DNA of 64,000 nucleotides from Acanthococcus lagerstroemiae (taxonomy: Eukaryota > Arthropoda > Insecta > Hemiptera > Eriococcidae), in contig CM063109.1 in the NCBI GenBank assembly GCA_031841125.1, positions 68,888,914-68,952,913 of the forward strand, written 5' to 3'. Within the stretch, counting starts at the first letter, position 1. Each line of letters starts with the position of its first letter. Under the pieces are notes generated by a model that was not told the origin of the DNA, did no database searches, and saw only the letters and a list, made by a program, of their open reading frames with translations. This document shows positions 9,792 through 20,384 of the stretch, piece by piece. Position numbers and translations under genes: made by a program.

Positions 9792-12004
9792 AAAATATAA
9801 CAACTATCCTTTTACGAAATGCTTCAGCTGCTGCAGGCAGGAGATGTACGGCATTTCAATCAGTGATTTTACATTTATCAAGAACTGGAACTAGGCTCGG
9901 AGTCAAAATTTGTTCTTAATCTCTACTACGGATCTGTAGAGTACATATCTCCTCTTTTGCTAATCTTCCTTATTAGCTTGAGAGGTTCCAGGAATCGGCT
10001 CGTATGGGTCACTACTACCACTTGAACCAGAAACTGTAATTTGATGTGTGATTCTATCAATCCTAACAAGAATCACACTTTTGCTAAGGTTGAACAACTG
10101 GGAATAAATCCGCTATTTTCCCCCTCAGTACCATATTTCAAATAGGAAACTTCACCCCTCTTGCGGTACCACTCCTTTCAATCATAAGGGGTTAAAATGT
10201 TGGGAGACTCATTTTTCTCATAAAACGGTACACTTTTAGGGGGTGTGTAGGTACAGTGGCGTAGCCAGGATTTTTCCAAGGGAGAGGATCAGTAAAATTT
10301 TGGGCGGGGGGGAGGGGGGTTACACCTAATATGAACTGTATATTTTTACATTGACGTATCAATATGTTGTGCTTTTCAACTTCAATTATGCATATGAATT
10401 TATATTTCATTTCGCGCATTTACTGTGATACTGCCAGTATGTAAAAAATTCTCCTCACAAGGTGGGGGGACCTCCAGCCCTCGTTTGAGACAGAACAGAT
10501 TTCTTGATTTTCCAAGACATAGGATTTAGCTTTTCAAGATTCCTCTTGGTCTCTACTCACATACGCGTAAATAGCCGACTTGGTGTGTGGGGCTCATGGG
10601 AGGAGAAGGACTGATAAGCATCATGGTCAAAAATTTTGGTAGGTTGTTCGATATCTTTTCTTCAGAAAGGGTACAGTTGGTGGACCTCTAGTCCCTGTTA
10701 GGAACAGAATGGATTTTGTATCCTCAAAGACACAGGATTCAGCATTTCCTGAAAATTTGATGACGTTACTTTCATATGATAAGCGGAAACATTTGGAGGT
10801 GGCTGGGTCAAATTTAAACAACCTACTATACTAGTACGGTCTCATGGAAAGCCGAGGAGAAATAACTGAGACAGCTTTCGAGGTTGGTTACTACAAATAT
10901 TTTCCCGCTGTAAATCCATGTTGATAAGGAAAGATTTGATGCCGAACTTGTTGGTATTTATAAAACAAAAAACAATAATCGTGTCAAGTTAATCATTCAA
11001 CATTAACGCGGTACTCTCGATAGCACTTCAACTATACGCTTCGCTTGAAGAAGCCACTTGCGAAACGACCTTCAAATCAATAGACAGCCGCAAATCTGGA
11101 CCTGGTCCACTTATTGCGAGTGTTGTCCAACACTATACTCCTGCTGGTCAGTAAACGTACCAGGAAGAATTAAGGTTTACCGACCTTAACCGAATTACGC
11201 CAATTAAAATACTGGTCACTAGGCTAATTTGAATTGTTACGAGACCCGAGAGAAGCGAACTGTGCTGCCCAGCGATATGGTTAAACATAAATATAATACA
11301 TATTATAGTAAATGAAATACAGCCAGTCGTTTATTAGTTTTTGTACCTATCTACAGATATTTTAAATATCTTCTTAGGCTATGTATATACGTGTAATTGT
11401 AGCACGCGCCGTTTGCTCTGAAAAAGCCAGTCAGCGTGTAGCATCCTCGACGTTTGCTCGGACACGGTCGGCCGACTATTTAATTTAATCACGATCGTGA
11501 AAATTATGCTTCATTTTTACATAGAGGACGAAGCTCGTTATTCGCGGTACCGCCGGCTTCGGACATGGAGGAGACCATTTGTCATTCGTTTTGCCCGGAG
11601 GCGATGGTAACGACTAACAAGGTACTCGTACCATCTGACGCCACAGATAATGGTACGAAAATCCCCGCAATTGGGAAACGCGAAATGCAAACAAATAATT
11701 GAACCATCAATTGCGATGTGCACTGTGGAACGGCCTAAAAGATGGCGCAGATAAACGCCGAGCCACGTGGATTACAAAATTATGTTTTAGAGTAGGTCTG
11801 GATCGAAGACTATTTGCTGGAAAAAAGTGGTGCAACACGAGGTAACGTGTGATATTGACAAAACACGCTTGAATTAATTCAGTGGTACCTACCTGTTTTG
11901 GAAATTAATCGGCAATATTCTTCCGAAAAGACTCACCCACTGTGTATTCATTGACCCCTTCAACCATTCCTTTCCACAGATTTGAAGTTCTCATCTTACA
12001 TGTC
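9792..12004. other. unidentified interval with a diverged duplication
   Basis: Two related blocks lie about 215 bp apart: 10461-10530 (GGGACCTCCAGCCC, ACAGAACAGATTT, GACATAGGATTTAGC) and 10676-10745 (GGACCTCTAGTCCC, ACAGAATGGATTT, GACACAGGATTCAGC), so a segment has been duplicated. At 10254-10330 ACAGTGGCGTAGCCAGGATT followed by G-runs resembles the terminus of a decayed DNA transposon. No gene is recognised. The CpG-richer part 11400-11760 has no identifiable frame. Confidence 0.45.
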
Positions 12005-12361
12005 GTCGGTGGTGCGTTTGACACCTCGTATGTGCAAAATACAACTTTTACTCATCATTTACACATACGAGGCATTTGGAGCCAGGTTTAGGAATCCGTG
12101 CATATATAGGGAGGTGTTATATAGCGTCCTCTAGCGGACAACATTGTAACGAAGCACATAGGAAGAATTTTATTCGACGCGCCCGTCAAGGTGGATTTAC
12201 ATTCGAGTCGGCGACATGTCGCGGACACACTTTTAGCATTCAAAAGTTTGTCCGCGACATGTCGTCGACTCGAATGTAAATCCAGAAAGACGAGTCCAAC
12301 AAGACCAATTAGTGATTTTGGCCAAAAATGTCACATACGAGGTGTCAAACGCGTCACCGAC
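12005..12361. mobile_element. MITE with 30-bp TIRs and a central hairpin
   Basis: The termini 12005-12034 and 12332-12361 are inverted repeats matching at 28 of 30 positions, with the core GCGTTTGACACCTCGTATGT. A further inverted piece of the same motif (ACACATACGAGGC) lies at about 12060-12073. The 357-bp size and lack of coding capacity fit a non-autonomous DNA transposon. No clear target duplication was found, so the superfamily is unknown. Confidence 0.7.
12193..12283. repeat. near-perfect 91-bp hairpin inside the MITE
   Basis: The arms 12193-12227 and 12249-12283 are 35 bp each with a single mismatch (core TCGAGTCGGCGACATGTCGC), and part of the 21-bp spacer pairs as well (ACTTTT/AAAAGT). 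It may be a separate foldback element or the palindromic centre of the surrounding MITE. Confidence 0.8.
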
Positions 12362-12769
12362 AATGTGTCTTTGTAATTTTTCCTCAACGTTACAAACCAC
12401 CTACTCGCTGGACTTGAACCCATTTCAAAAATTCTCGGCATCTGCTGGAAACTTATCCCAAGGTGGGCACCATTGCTATATAGGGCCCTCACCAAAATAA
12501 AACAAAAAAATGAAAATAAAAAACTATATTTTTAATAGATTGATGAAAACACGACTTGATAGAGTCCAAAGACGAGATTTTTCAAGAATTAGATTTTCCG
12601 CTTATTATTTTCACTTTTAAGGGACAAGAAAATTTTCTTTTGCTTGTCGATCCAAATTGTAAATTTTTATACGCCCCTCCCCTTCCCGCCCCCTAAAAAA
12701 ACCTTCCAACGCTCTTAGCCATTTTAGTCCGATCTTATCGTATTAAGTACTGTGTGTCATGTTTTATTT

Positions 12770-13090
12770 AGATTGATTTTTTTGTCTTCGTTGATCTGTC
12801 CTGGTCAAATTTTGACCGTTCTTGGTTTCATTTGATCATTTTCAGTCGTTTTTCACTTCAGTGGTTTTGATACTTATTGACCCGTAGGATTTTCTGGTCA
12901 GATTTTGTCGTTTAAACCGGTTTTGGTCGGAGTGAATTATTTTCAGTCATGCCTAATTTAGGTTATTGTCCTTTTTTTGGTGTAAATTTACTTTTTCAGA
13001 TTTGGTCGTTATCAGCCATGTTTAATATGATTTTGATTAGATTTATCTACCGTCGTCTTAGATGAGTTAGGTTGAGAACTGGTCATTTGT
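12770..13090. repeat. degenerate TTTTGGTC-type repeat array
   Basis: Pieces such as GGTCAAATTTTGACCG, TTTTCAGTCGTTTTTC and GGTTTTGGTCGG repeat loosely. It is the reverse-orientation counterpart of the CCAAAA/ACTGA arrays at 5985-6345 and 38745-39490. Confidence 0.5.
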
Positions 13091-13739
13091 GGCCAAGTTT
13101 TGTCAGCACAGCAAGATCTGAAATGGGTGCAACCGAGAGCATTTACCTCCTCTAAAGGCTTAGACAATTTGAAAAGTACCTAGATTTGTTTTTCACGAAG
13201 AACCGTTCAGGCTTTTTTATAGTGCGTAGTTCTACTTTGTCTGGGTAGTTCAAAAATGATGACTCACAGTTTCAAAAATGAATTTGTGTAGTTGAAAATT
13301 ACAGTATACGCTAGTAATAAATTGCATACAACGAGACTTTTCCAAAATTTATCGCATTTTCAAGTTTGAAAATAAGTATCAGACTATCAGACACTCAGCC
13401 TACATTTTTTTTTTTTTTTTTTGTAACGCAGGATACAGAATTCTGACCAGGTTCCAGTATTTGCAAATTGAAAGCAAATCATTAGCAGAACTGATTTCAG
13501 GGACTACGGGACACTGTAAAACAATACTAATATTCAAGAAGTTGGAGCACTTTCCCTCTCAATGTTCTACTATTTACGAGTTGAGGGCAAATCACCCCCC
13601 CCCCCACGTGATGGACTTTGTTATGTCACTGTTGCTGATGGGCTGAATAAAAAAATGTTGCGTTGCGCACTTTAAAAAAAATCTTAGAATAATAACCCTG
13701 TTGGTTCCTCTTTTGCTCTTCCAATCCCCATGTTTCTCA
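13091..13739. other. unidentified interval with a poly-T tract
   Basis: A poly-T run lies near 13405-13424 and a C-run near 13595-13605. Nothing else is recognised. Confidence 0.4.
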
Positions 13740-14085
13740 TATGGGTTTTCCAGATCATTCCTGATCGTTTTTTGATTAGACTTGGCCAATTCTGGTCCGG
13801 GGTAATGCTTCAACTTCAAACTGTTTATCAATTTAAGATTATGTCTATTTTGGCATTTCATCGGTTTTGGGTTTTTCTCCAGGATTGAACTGTTTATCAC
13901 GGTCCGCCTGTTCTTCAGCTTTGGGCTGCGTTTCTATCTTTACTTTGTTTTCCATTTGTGGGCTTTCTATTAGTTGGCCTGCTCTTTTGATATTGGACTC
14001 TTTTCCTATCGTAACTGTTCATCTGATGTACCCTGTTTTATCAGTTATGGACTGGCTCCGGGCTTGGGTTTGTTCCTACAAATAG
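13740..14085. repeat. degenerate TTTTGGTC/GGACTG-type repeat array
   Basis: Pieces like TGATCGTTTTTTGATTAG, GGCCAATTCTGGTCCGG and GTTATGGACTGGC belong to the same loose family in the TTTTGG orientation. The open frame at 13867-14085 is made of this repeat. Confidence 0.45.
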
Positions 14086-14426
14086 CCTAACTGGAGCATG
14101 CAATCGGGTAACTTACTCTCTACGCATTTTTCAGGGAGTCTTGTTCTTCTTATACAGAAACACCGAAGAAAGAACATTTTTTATTTGATACTTTTAGGCT
14201 CCATTATTGAAAGTTAATGACGTTTTACAGTCGAAACAGGCTTTTTCGAAACAGATACTTACAAGCAGATGAGTAAGAATAAGTTTTTCTCTTAAAAAGT
14301 CTGAATCTTGCACTCTTTTCCTTCTTATGAACTTGAAGAAAAGTTTCTCCGTTGTTACAGCTTGCATTACCGACATTTATGTTCACGAAGAATGAAAATA
14401 TAAAATAGTATATTACACACCAATAG

Positions 14427-14514
14427 TCAAAAGTGAGTGTTTACATGGCGAGGGACAGTTTGCGAACGAGCGTAGCGAGTGAGCAATTCCCGAGTCATGT
14501 AAACTCACTTTTGG
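14427..14514. repeat. small foldback with a CGAGCGTAGCGAGTGAG loop
   Basis: The arms 14427-14447 (AAAAGTGAGTGTTTACATG) and 14496-14514 (CATGTAAACTCACTTTTGG) are inverted repeats with a 2-nt indel. The loop carries CGAACGAGCGTAGCGAGTGA, a self-similar motif whose relatives recur in the GC-rich block at 39.6 and 40.3 kb. It may be a miniature element. Confidence 0.6.
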
Positions 14515-14822
14515 CTCTTGTTGTGGAAGATATTTTTTATACTACTTGATAAGAAGCGGCAATGTTTTTCGCTGACATGGTCTGTATTTTTATTTATTTA
14601 TTTAAATTATAGGCAGGTGATTTTTGTGTGCGTAATTAATTCAAAAATTTAATTTGCTCAGTTAATTACTACGGAGTATAATATCACTGTCTTGTCTTCA
14701 GTTTGTTCACGTGCACAAACAGCATGTACACAGGTAGTGGCCAACAAAAACGTAATGACGGTTAACAACAAACGGGAACAGCTGTACTACATAGTGAATA
14801 TTTAAATGCGTTCTTAAGTCGT

Positions 14823-14922
14823 TATTTTGTAATGCGCTCCGTGGCCGAGTGGTTAGAGACGATCGCTACATTTCAGTCAAATGTTTCGATGGACGCGGGT
14901 TCAATTCCCCGATACAAAATTA
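14823..14922 (+). pseudogene. tRNA-like relic (A and B boxes)
   Basis: TGGCCGAGTGG at 14842-14852 matches an A box of the Ser/Leu tRNA type and GGTTCAATTCC (14898-14908) matches a B box, at a spacing that allows pol III recognition. An ACATT/AATGT stem with a 7-nt loop sits between them. The T stem pairs at only three of five positions, and the bases around A-box minus 7 do not pair with the 3' end, so it is not a functional tRNA. ATTTTGTA and TACAAAAT enclose the block. A decayed tRNA or the head of a tRNA-derived SINE are equally possible. Confidence 0.45.
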
Positions 14923-16685
14923 CTGGCCAATAATTCTTTCATGTAAAAACGGTTTACATTGAGGGACGTTTACTTTACCTGCAGTTTTCGATAGCACTCG
15001 CTGCATAAATGATAAGCGCTTCTTGTCGTCTGCAAAACACCAATGTAAACATTGCCTTTCTGATCACGTAGTATAAAAAGTAATTGATCTCTTTTAGGTG
15101 TTCTATATAAATACAAAGAATGGTAAGAGATTCGTTTTCGAGATATTTCAATAAATACCACCGAGTTATTTCAAAGAAATCTGGGCTCCAATTGAACTGT
15201 GAGTCCGTAGGTAATCTAAGTGGCTTCAGTTGGAATCTTGCGACGACACTTTCGGGTCGGGTGTGTACATACATATCGGTATCGGACCGAAATCAAGCCG
15301 TCACCTCTTTAACTCGAATGCAGCAATTTAAATAGTATTAGGCTATCAATATCTATGTTAGAACAGAGGTATCAAGGCCCGACTATTCGTGCTAACCCTT
15401 GAGTCATTTGAAAGATATAACTCACTCACAAGGCTTAAATCCAAGTTTCCGTAGTCTTAGAGTATACACGTGTCAACGCTTATGGGCACGGCCGAATTTG
15501 GAATTTTCGCGACTCGGACCCATAGCATGTGAATGCTCCCAGTCATGCCAACTTTCCCCGTGAAAGGGAAAATGGGTCCCACGTATTTTTTTATTCGAGC
15601 TTTTCAAAACTTTACTCCCCCGGAGTGAGACGACAGTTGATTTTGTTATGAAGGATAAAGCATCGACAAAAAATACGTCTTCCGCTCTTATGTAATTTTC
15701 TCTCGTAGTTATGATTAAGATACAAACATTTAAAAAGACCTCTACCCAGACGTCTTTAATCGTATTCTTAAGAGCTTCCATTTTTAATTTATCGGTAACT
15801 ATTACATTTCGCAAACCAGCTTAAGGCTTATATTCTGTGTAACGTATATATGCCTGTACTCACCATAAATTAATTTTGACATCGCCAGCAGCCATAGTAC
15901 AGTTACCGACGTATGTATCATATCGATAATATACAGAATTCGAACGCAGATATGTGAAACATTTCTACAGTTGTAATTTCTATCCGATTCGCGCTTCTGT
16001 TACCATGGCAGTGGGTTCACCTGCGAAAAAAAAAAAAAAAAAAAAGAGGTGAAAAAATCATTATACAAAACTACAAAACGTAATAATATTAGTGTTGTCG
16101 AGATTTTCATTTTCAGTCTTTCAGGTCAACCTAAGTTTTTATAATCGATTTTCTAACCTGTTCGAAGATAGACAGAGAACTAACAGCCGCTCTCGATAGA
16201 GGTGTTTAACATTCTATACCGGGTGTCTTAACCTGGTGATAGGTACATTTCGAATTCTTCAGAACTTAATTATTTAAATGGAGACTGATGTGCATTAATA
16301 TATAAATAGAAGCACGAAATTCCCATCAACTATTAATATCAATCTTAGGAAGTAGCAGGTTGATGTTCAATTGTATTACTCGGAAACGGGGGGGGGGAGG
16401 GGGGTGAAAATATAAGAATGTCCAAAATTTTGCAAGAACATTTGTTGAATCTAGATGAAAAATGTTGAGTAGACAATCGACCCAGTTTGATACAGTTACT
16501 CGCACACTAGTCGCTGCAGATTGAAACATGAGCTCACAATCGCGCAAAAAGCAGTACTTATAACAAAACAAATGTAAAATCGAGATTCAGTTTTGCCCTC
16601 AAGTTACTAAGTGATATTAGTTGGAATACCATTACTGTTTCAACGAATTCATGATATTGCTTAAGATCATTATATTATATTAGCC
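14923..16685. other. unidentified interval
   Basis: A poly-A run lies at about 16025-16044 and a G-run near 16389-16402. The 113-codon minus frame at 15473-15814 matches nothing known and has no supporting features. Confidence 0.45.
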
Positions 16686-16689
16686 TATA

Positions 16690-17755
16690 TATTTTTTTAT
16701 TTTTTTATTATCATCGAGCCACGGAGCTATCTCGGGCTATGGACTCGGAAAAGGTTTTGTCTATATGTGGCAGAGGTATCCAGCAGCGGAAAGGTAGGTG
16801 AGGGTGTTGTTTATGTGTTTGTGGGAGTTGGAGAGGGCCAAAACTCGACTATAGAGGACGTAGTGAGAGTTACGAAGGCAGGTAAGGGAGGGGAATAGGA
16901 AGAGGTGGTCCACGGTGAGAGGGTCTTCATCGTCACAGTGTGGGCAGTTGAGGGGATACAGGTCAGTGAGCAAACGCATATGTGTGAGGCGTGTATGTCC
17001 AATCCTTAGGTGGGTGATGGTAACTTACTCGCGGCGGGAGGAACGTTGGGGCAATGACCAGAGGACAGGTGTTAGCTTGACTTGTGCGAGCTTGTTGTGC
17101 CGAGAGCCTTGATGCCGCCACTCTTTGAACCACTTGAGGAAAATGGTCTGGCGAATTGCGGAAATGAGATCTGTTGAGATAGGGAGATGACGAGTGATAC
17201 ATGGGAGCTATGTAGCTTGCTGTGCTGCTTGATCAGCTGCCTCATTTCCTGGGATACCAATATGGCTTGGGATCCAGATGAGTAAAATGCTCTTGGTGGT
17301 GAAGTAAATGAGATGGAGAATGAGATGGATGCGTTGGACGAGAGCGTGCGTTGAAAGACGATCAGAAATAGACCTCTAGGAGAAAAGTGAATCTGAGAGG
17401 ACCAGGTAGTGGGTAAGGGTTGGTGGGTCTTCGAGTGAGGAGATCGTGACTAGGCACTGTAGGATAGCATGGAGTTCGGCTATGTAGATGGAAGCTGTGG
17501 TTGTAAGTCGGAAAGAGTGTAGTAAACTATCTATGGATTAGGCGTAAGCGTTGCGTCGGTCACACTTTAAACCATCAGTGAAGCATATAGGATACGATCA
17601 GGAAAGCGGTCCAGAATTTTTCGCAAATGTATCCGATAAACTTGGGGGGGGGGAAGGGTATAGATTTTTTAGGGAATTCTGTAAGTTCAAAATTGTATGG
17701 GAGAAGGTTCAACAACCAGGGTGGGGATGATGTATGGATTGTTGGTCGTGAATTG
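16690..17755 (-). pseudogene. LINE relic with RNase H domain and CCHC-type tail
   Basis: The minus strand encodes the 3' end of a non-LTR retrotransposon ORF2. The RNase H domain, which removes RNA from the cDNA hybrid, is visible as TDGLKCDRRNAY (about 17575), AELHAIL (about 17480), LSDS (about 17395) and WIPSHIGIPGNEAADQAA (about 17270-17220), so the D/E/D/D set is recognisable. Downstream come HLRIGHTRLTH and CPHCDDEDPLTVDHLF, the zinc-knuckle-like block after RNase H in these elements. Several stops and at least one frameshift, near 17575, disrupt it. The 3' end runs into AATAAAAAAATAAAAAAATA (rc of about 16690-16712), a plausible tail. A C-terminal RNase H fits the I, R1 and LOA groups. 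No reverse transcriptase of this element remains. Confidence 0.85.
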
Positions 17756-17769
17756 TAGAGAAAGGTAGG

Positions 17770-19565
17770 TACGGGACAGCGGAAGAAAAGGCCGCTCCCG
17801 ATCTCGCCATTCTGCCCGGTTTTGGGCTACTTGGTGATACATGTTATTTCCGAGCAATCTCCTAAAAGTGTCCCTCCACCTAGTCTGTTGTCTACCTTTT
17901 CTCTTTTTGTTTGGAGGAATCCACCCCATCACTTTCTCTGTCCACCTATTGTCTTGTGTTCTGGCGATGTGACCTGCTCAGCATTTCCACTTATTTTTAT
18001 AAGATAAATAATTAACGTCTTCGTTTACTTTTAACTTGTACCTCATTTCTGGAATTTTTATTTCGTCGTGTAATTTTATATTTAATATAGATCTTTGCGT
18101 TGCATCTTGGGTAGTCTTTAACTTTTTTCTATCTTTTTCATATGTTGCCTAGACTTGCGACCCATATGTTTAAGTGGGCAGCACACTACTATTGAAAATT
18201 TCGCTTTTATTCTTGTTTAGGAAAGGGCCTTTGAATACATTCTTGAACGACCAATATTTGTTCCAGCCCAGCGTAACTCTGTGGTCAATTTCTTTTTCCA
18301 TATTGCTTTCGAAACTTATTATTTACCCTAGGTATGATATTTATTTTTCTTTTTTGATTTTTTGATTTCCTAATTCTGTTACGCATATTGTTCTGGGTCA
18401 ATACTTAGAATCCTCGTTTTCTTTATGTTTATTTCCAGCCTCGTTATTTTTCCTTGTTCATTTAATTTTGTGATCATCTGTTGTAATTCATCTTTATTCT
18501 CCGCGATCAAAACTACATCATCGGCAAATCGAATATTGTTGAGATTTTTTCCATTAATGTTTATTTCTTTATTAAACCAATCAAGGTTCCTAAAAACCTC
18601 TTCCAAGGCACCGGTGAACAGAATCGGTGACAGTAGGCAACCGCGGACTGGCTGGGGGGAATCCCCGGCCGGGCCCCTTGGACTGTGGGCCCACCCAAAA
18701 TATGACTTGTTCCAAGAATGAAAAAATACTGGTTGGAGCCCCAGCCAGTACTCCCCCTTTACAATTCCCTTGCCAGTCCGTGGGTGACAGTGGGTCCCCC
18801 TGCTGTATTCCTTTCCCTGTTCTGAAGTACTCTCCAGTTTTGTTCGTGACTATTCTTCCTTCTAAGTTTTCGTAAATTTCTTGGATCAAAATTATTTTGA
18901 GTTTTTAATACTCTTTGATTTTTGAGAGCCTTTACCATAAAATTATGATTTGGGCTATTATAATGTTTCGTATAATCTATAAATGCTAGGTGGAGGTTTA
19001 ATTGATACTCATTACTCTTTTCTATCAATTGTTTGATAGTGTGGAGGTGGTCAATGGTAGAGAACCCCTTGCGGAATCCTGCCTGTTCTATCGGTTTTTA
19101 TCGATTATCCCCCTTATCCTTGATTCGATAAACATTTTTGATAGAGTTGGACCTAATGATGTGGGTCTGTAATTTTTTATTTTATGTTTATCACCCTTTT
19201 TAAAAATCAGTATAATATCTGACCGGCCCCAGGACTTTGGAATCATCTTCGAGTCCAAAATTTAATTAAATAGGGATATTACTATGTTGGTCTACTTTTT
19301 TCCTCCGTATATTTTATTTGCTCTTTCGTTATTTTGCCGTATCCTGAAGCTTTACTCGACTTCAATTTTTTCGTGATATTTTCAACTCCCTCCCCCCCCC
19401 CTAAATATGTGGTCCGCCTGTTTCTTCAGTTATTTTCGTCTGTTGTTCTCTTTCTTTTTTCCCATATAATTTATTGTAGAAGTTCGTGGTTAATCTGTTG
19501 ATTTCCTTCCTGTCATACAATTTATTTTTACTATCGTCTTCTAAATAATTCAATCGCAATAAATG
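17770..19565 (-). pseudogene. RTE-like LINE reverse transcriptase relic
   Basis: Read on the minus strand from about 19565, the order is KKGDKHKIKNYRPTSL (about 19190), QAGFRKGFSTIDHLHTIKQL (about 19090), LAFIDYTKHYNS (palm motif A), GIQQGDPLSP (motif B, about 18800), IRFADDVVLIAENKDEL (motif C as FADD, about 18525), then AGHIARTQDNRWTEKVMGW and GRQQTRWRDTFRRLLG (to about 17840). This is the reverse transcriptase plus the C-terminal block I associate with RTE-type elements. A 148-bp insertion (18635-18782) splits motif B, and stops and frameshifts are spread through the rest. No endonuclease domain was recognised upstream. It lies on the same strand as, and just before, the RNase H LINE relic, with the junction near 17760. 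Confidence 0.85.
18635..18782. mobile_element. 148-bp insertion with target duplication in the LINE RT
   Basis: The LINE motif GIQQGDPLSP is interrupted after the codons for LSP. GGTGACAGT occurs on both sides (18626-18634 and 18783-18791), so a 9-bp target was duplicated, extendable to about 11 with one mismatch. The insert is GC-rich, unlike its host. Near its ends it has inverted CGGACTGGC followed by GGGAAT-type sequence. A 9-bp duplication with short TIRs would suit a Mutator-type or other DNA MITE. No second copy is in the window. Confidence 0.75.
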
Positions 19566-19844
19566 CTTAAGCAGAATAATTTTTTATCGTTTTGGTGCTT
19601 TTGTCGAATCAAAAATTTGTTGTTTGATTTATAGTCCGCCTATATGTACTTTTTCTGTGAAAATCATATCGAACAGACTGTCGAAATTGTTTATGTTTTA
19701 CTTCGGTGGATTAGAAGATGCCATCAGATGGAACTGTTTGATGCAACCCGATGTAAGTCTCAAAATGAAAATTTTACCTATGTCTCAAACTGGCGAAATA
19801 GGCCTGCTTAAAAAATCTGCTAAAATATAGACATAAAGGTTTAA
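19566..19844. other. unidentified AT-rich spacer
   Basis: This may include a weak upstream remnant of the LINE. No motif can be assigned. Confidence 0.35.
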
Positions 19845-20384
19845 TTGAAGTTTTTCGTCTCTCAGAGGCTTCCTACATGGATCAGGGGAGGTGCATTGAT
19901 CATGATTGAAAATATCACGATTTTCAACATTTCAATCATTACTGTGGCAGAACTGACGAATATAATAGGAATAAGATTTGGCATAGTACATAATATCATT
20001 ACCACAAACAAGAACCCCCAAGTTTCATCAGAATCGATAATTTTTTATTTTATTTCTAGGTCTTTTTTATTCACGGGACCAATTTTGACTGAAATTGTTG
20101 ATTTTGACCCCCGTGGGCCACGGGTTAGTGTATTATCCGATCGAGCTCGAACTTTTTTGAGATTAAAATTTTTTAAACAACTTCCTAGAGATGAGGTAAT
20201 TTTACGAGAGAATTTTCTAGGTAAGAAGCACCCTAATATTGTTAAGCTCAATGTACTCGACGTTGCAGTCGTGTTACTGGTGTCTCTGTGCTTGCTATCC
20301 GTTTCAGTTGTGATGTTAATTGAATTCTTTCAGAAGCAAATAAGCCATATTCTTTCTATATCCGGTTCGACCGATAATACATAA
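19845..20384 (+). CDS. unidentified 179-codon open frame
   Basis: This is the longest ATG-to-stop frame in the window. The predicted protein is hydrophobic near its C-terminus (LDVAVVLLVSLCLLSVSVVM, about residues 137-156), compatible with one membrane segment, and basic in the middle (RARTFLRLKFFKQLPRDE). I recognise no family. A chance frame of this length is possible in 64 kb of AT-rich sequence, and there is no splice, promoter or neighbour evidence. It should be treated as hypothetical. Confidence 0.2.
   Translation: MKFFVSQRLPTWIRGGALIMIENITIFNISIITVAELTNIIGIRFGIVHNIITTNKNPQVSSESIIFYFISRSFLFTGPILTEIVDFDPRGPRVSVLSDRARTFLRLKFFKQLPRDEVILRENFLGKKHPNIVKLNVLDVAVVLLVSLCLLSVSVVMLIEFFQKQISHILSISGSTDNT

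Noticed and set aside
18749..19028. Minus frame ending in a GGPTVTHGLARE-like tail
   Set aside because: It is the LINE RT read in a shifted frame into the 148-bp insertion, not a separate gene.
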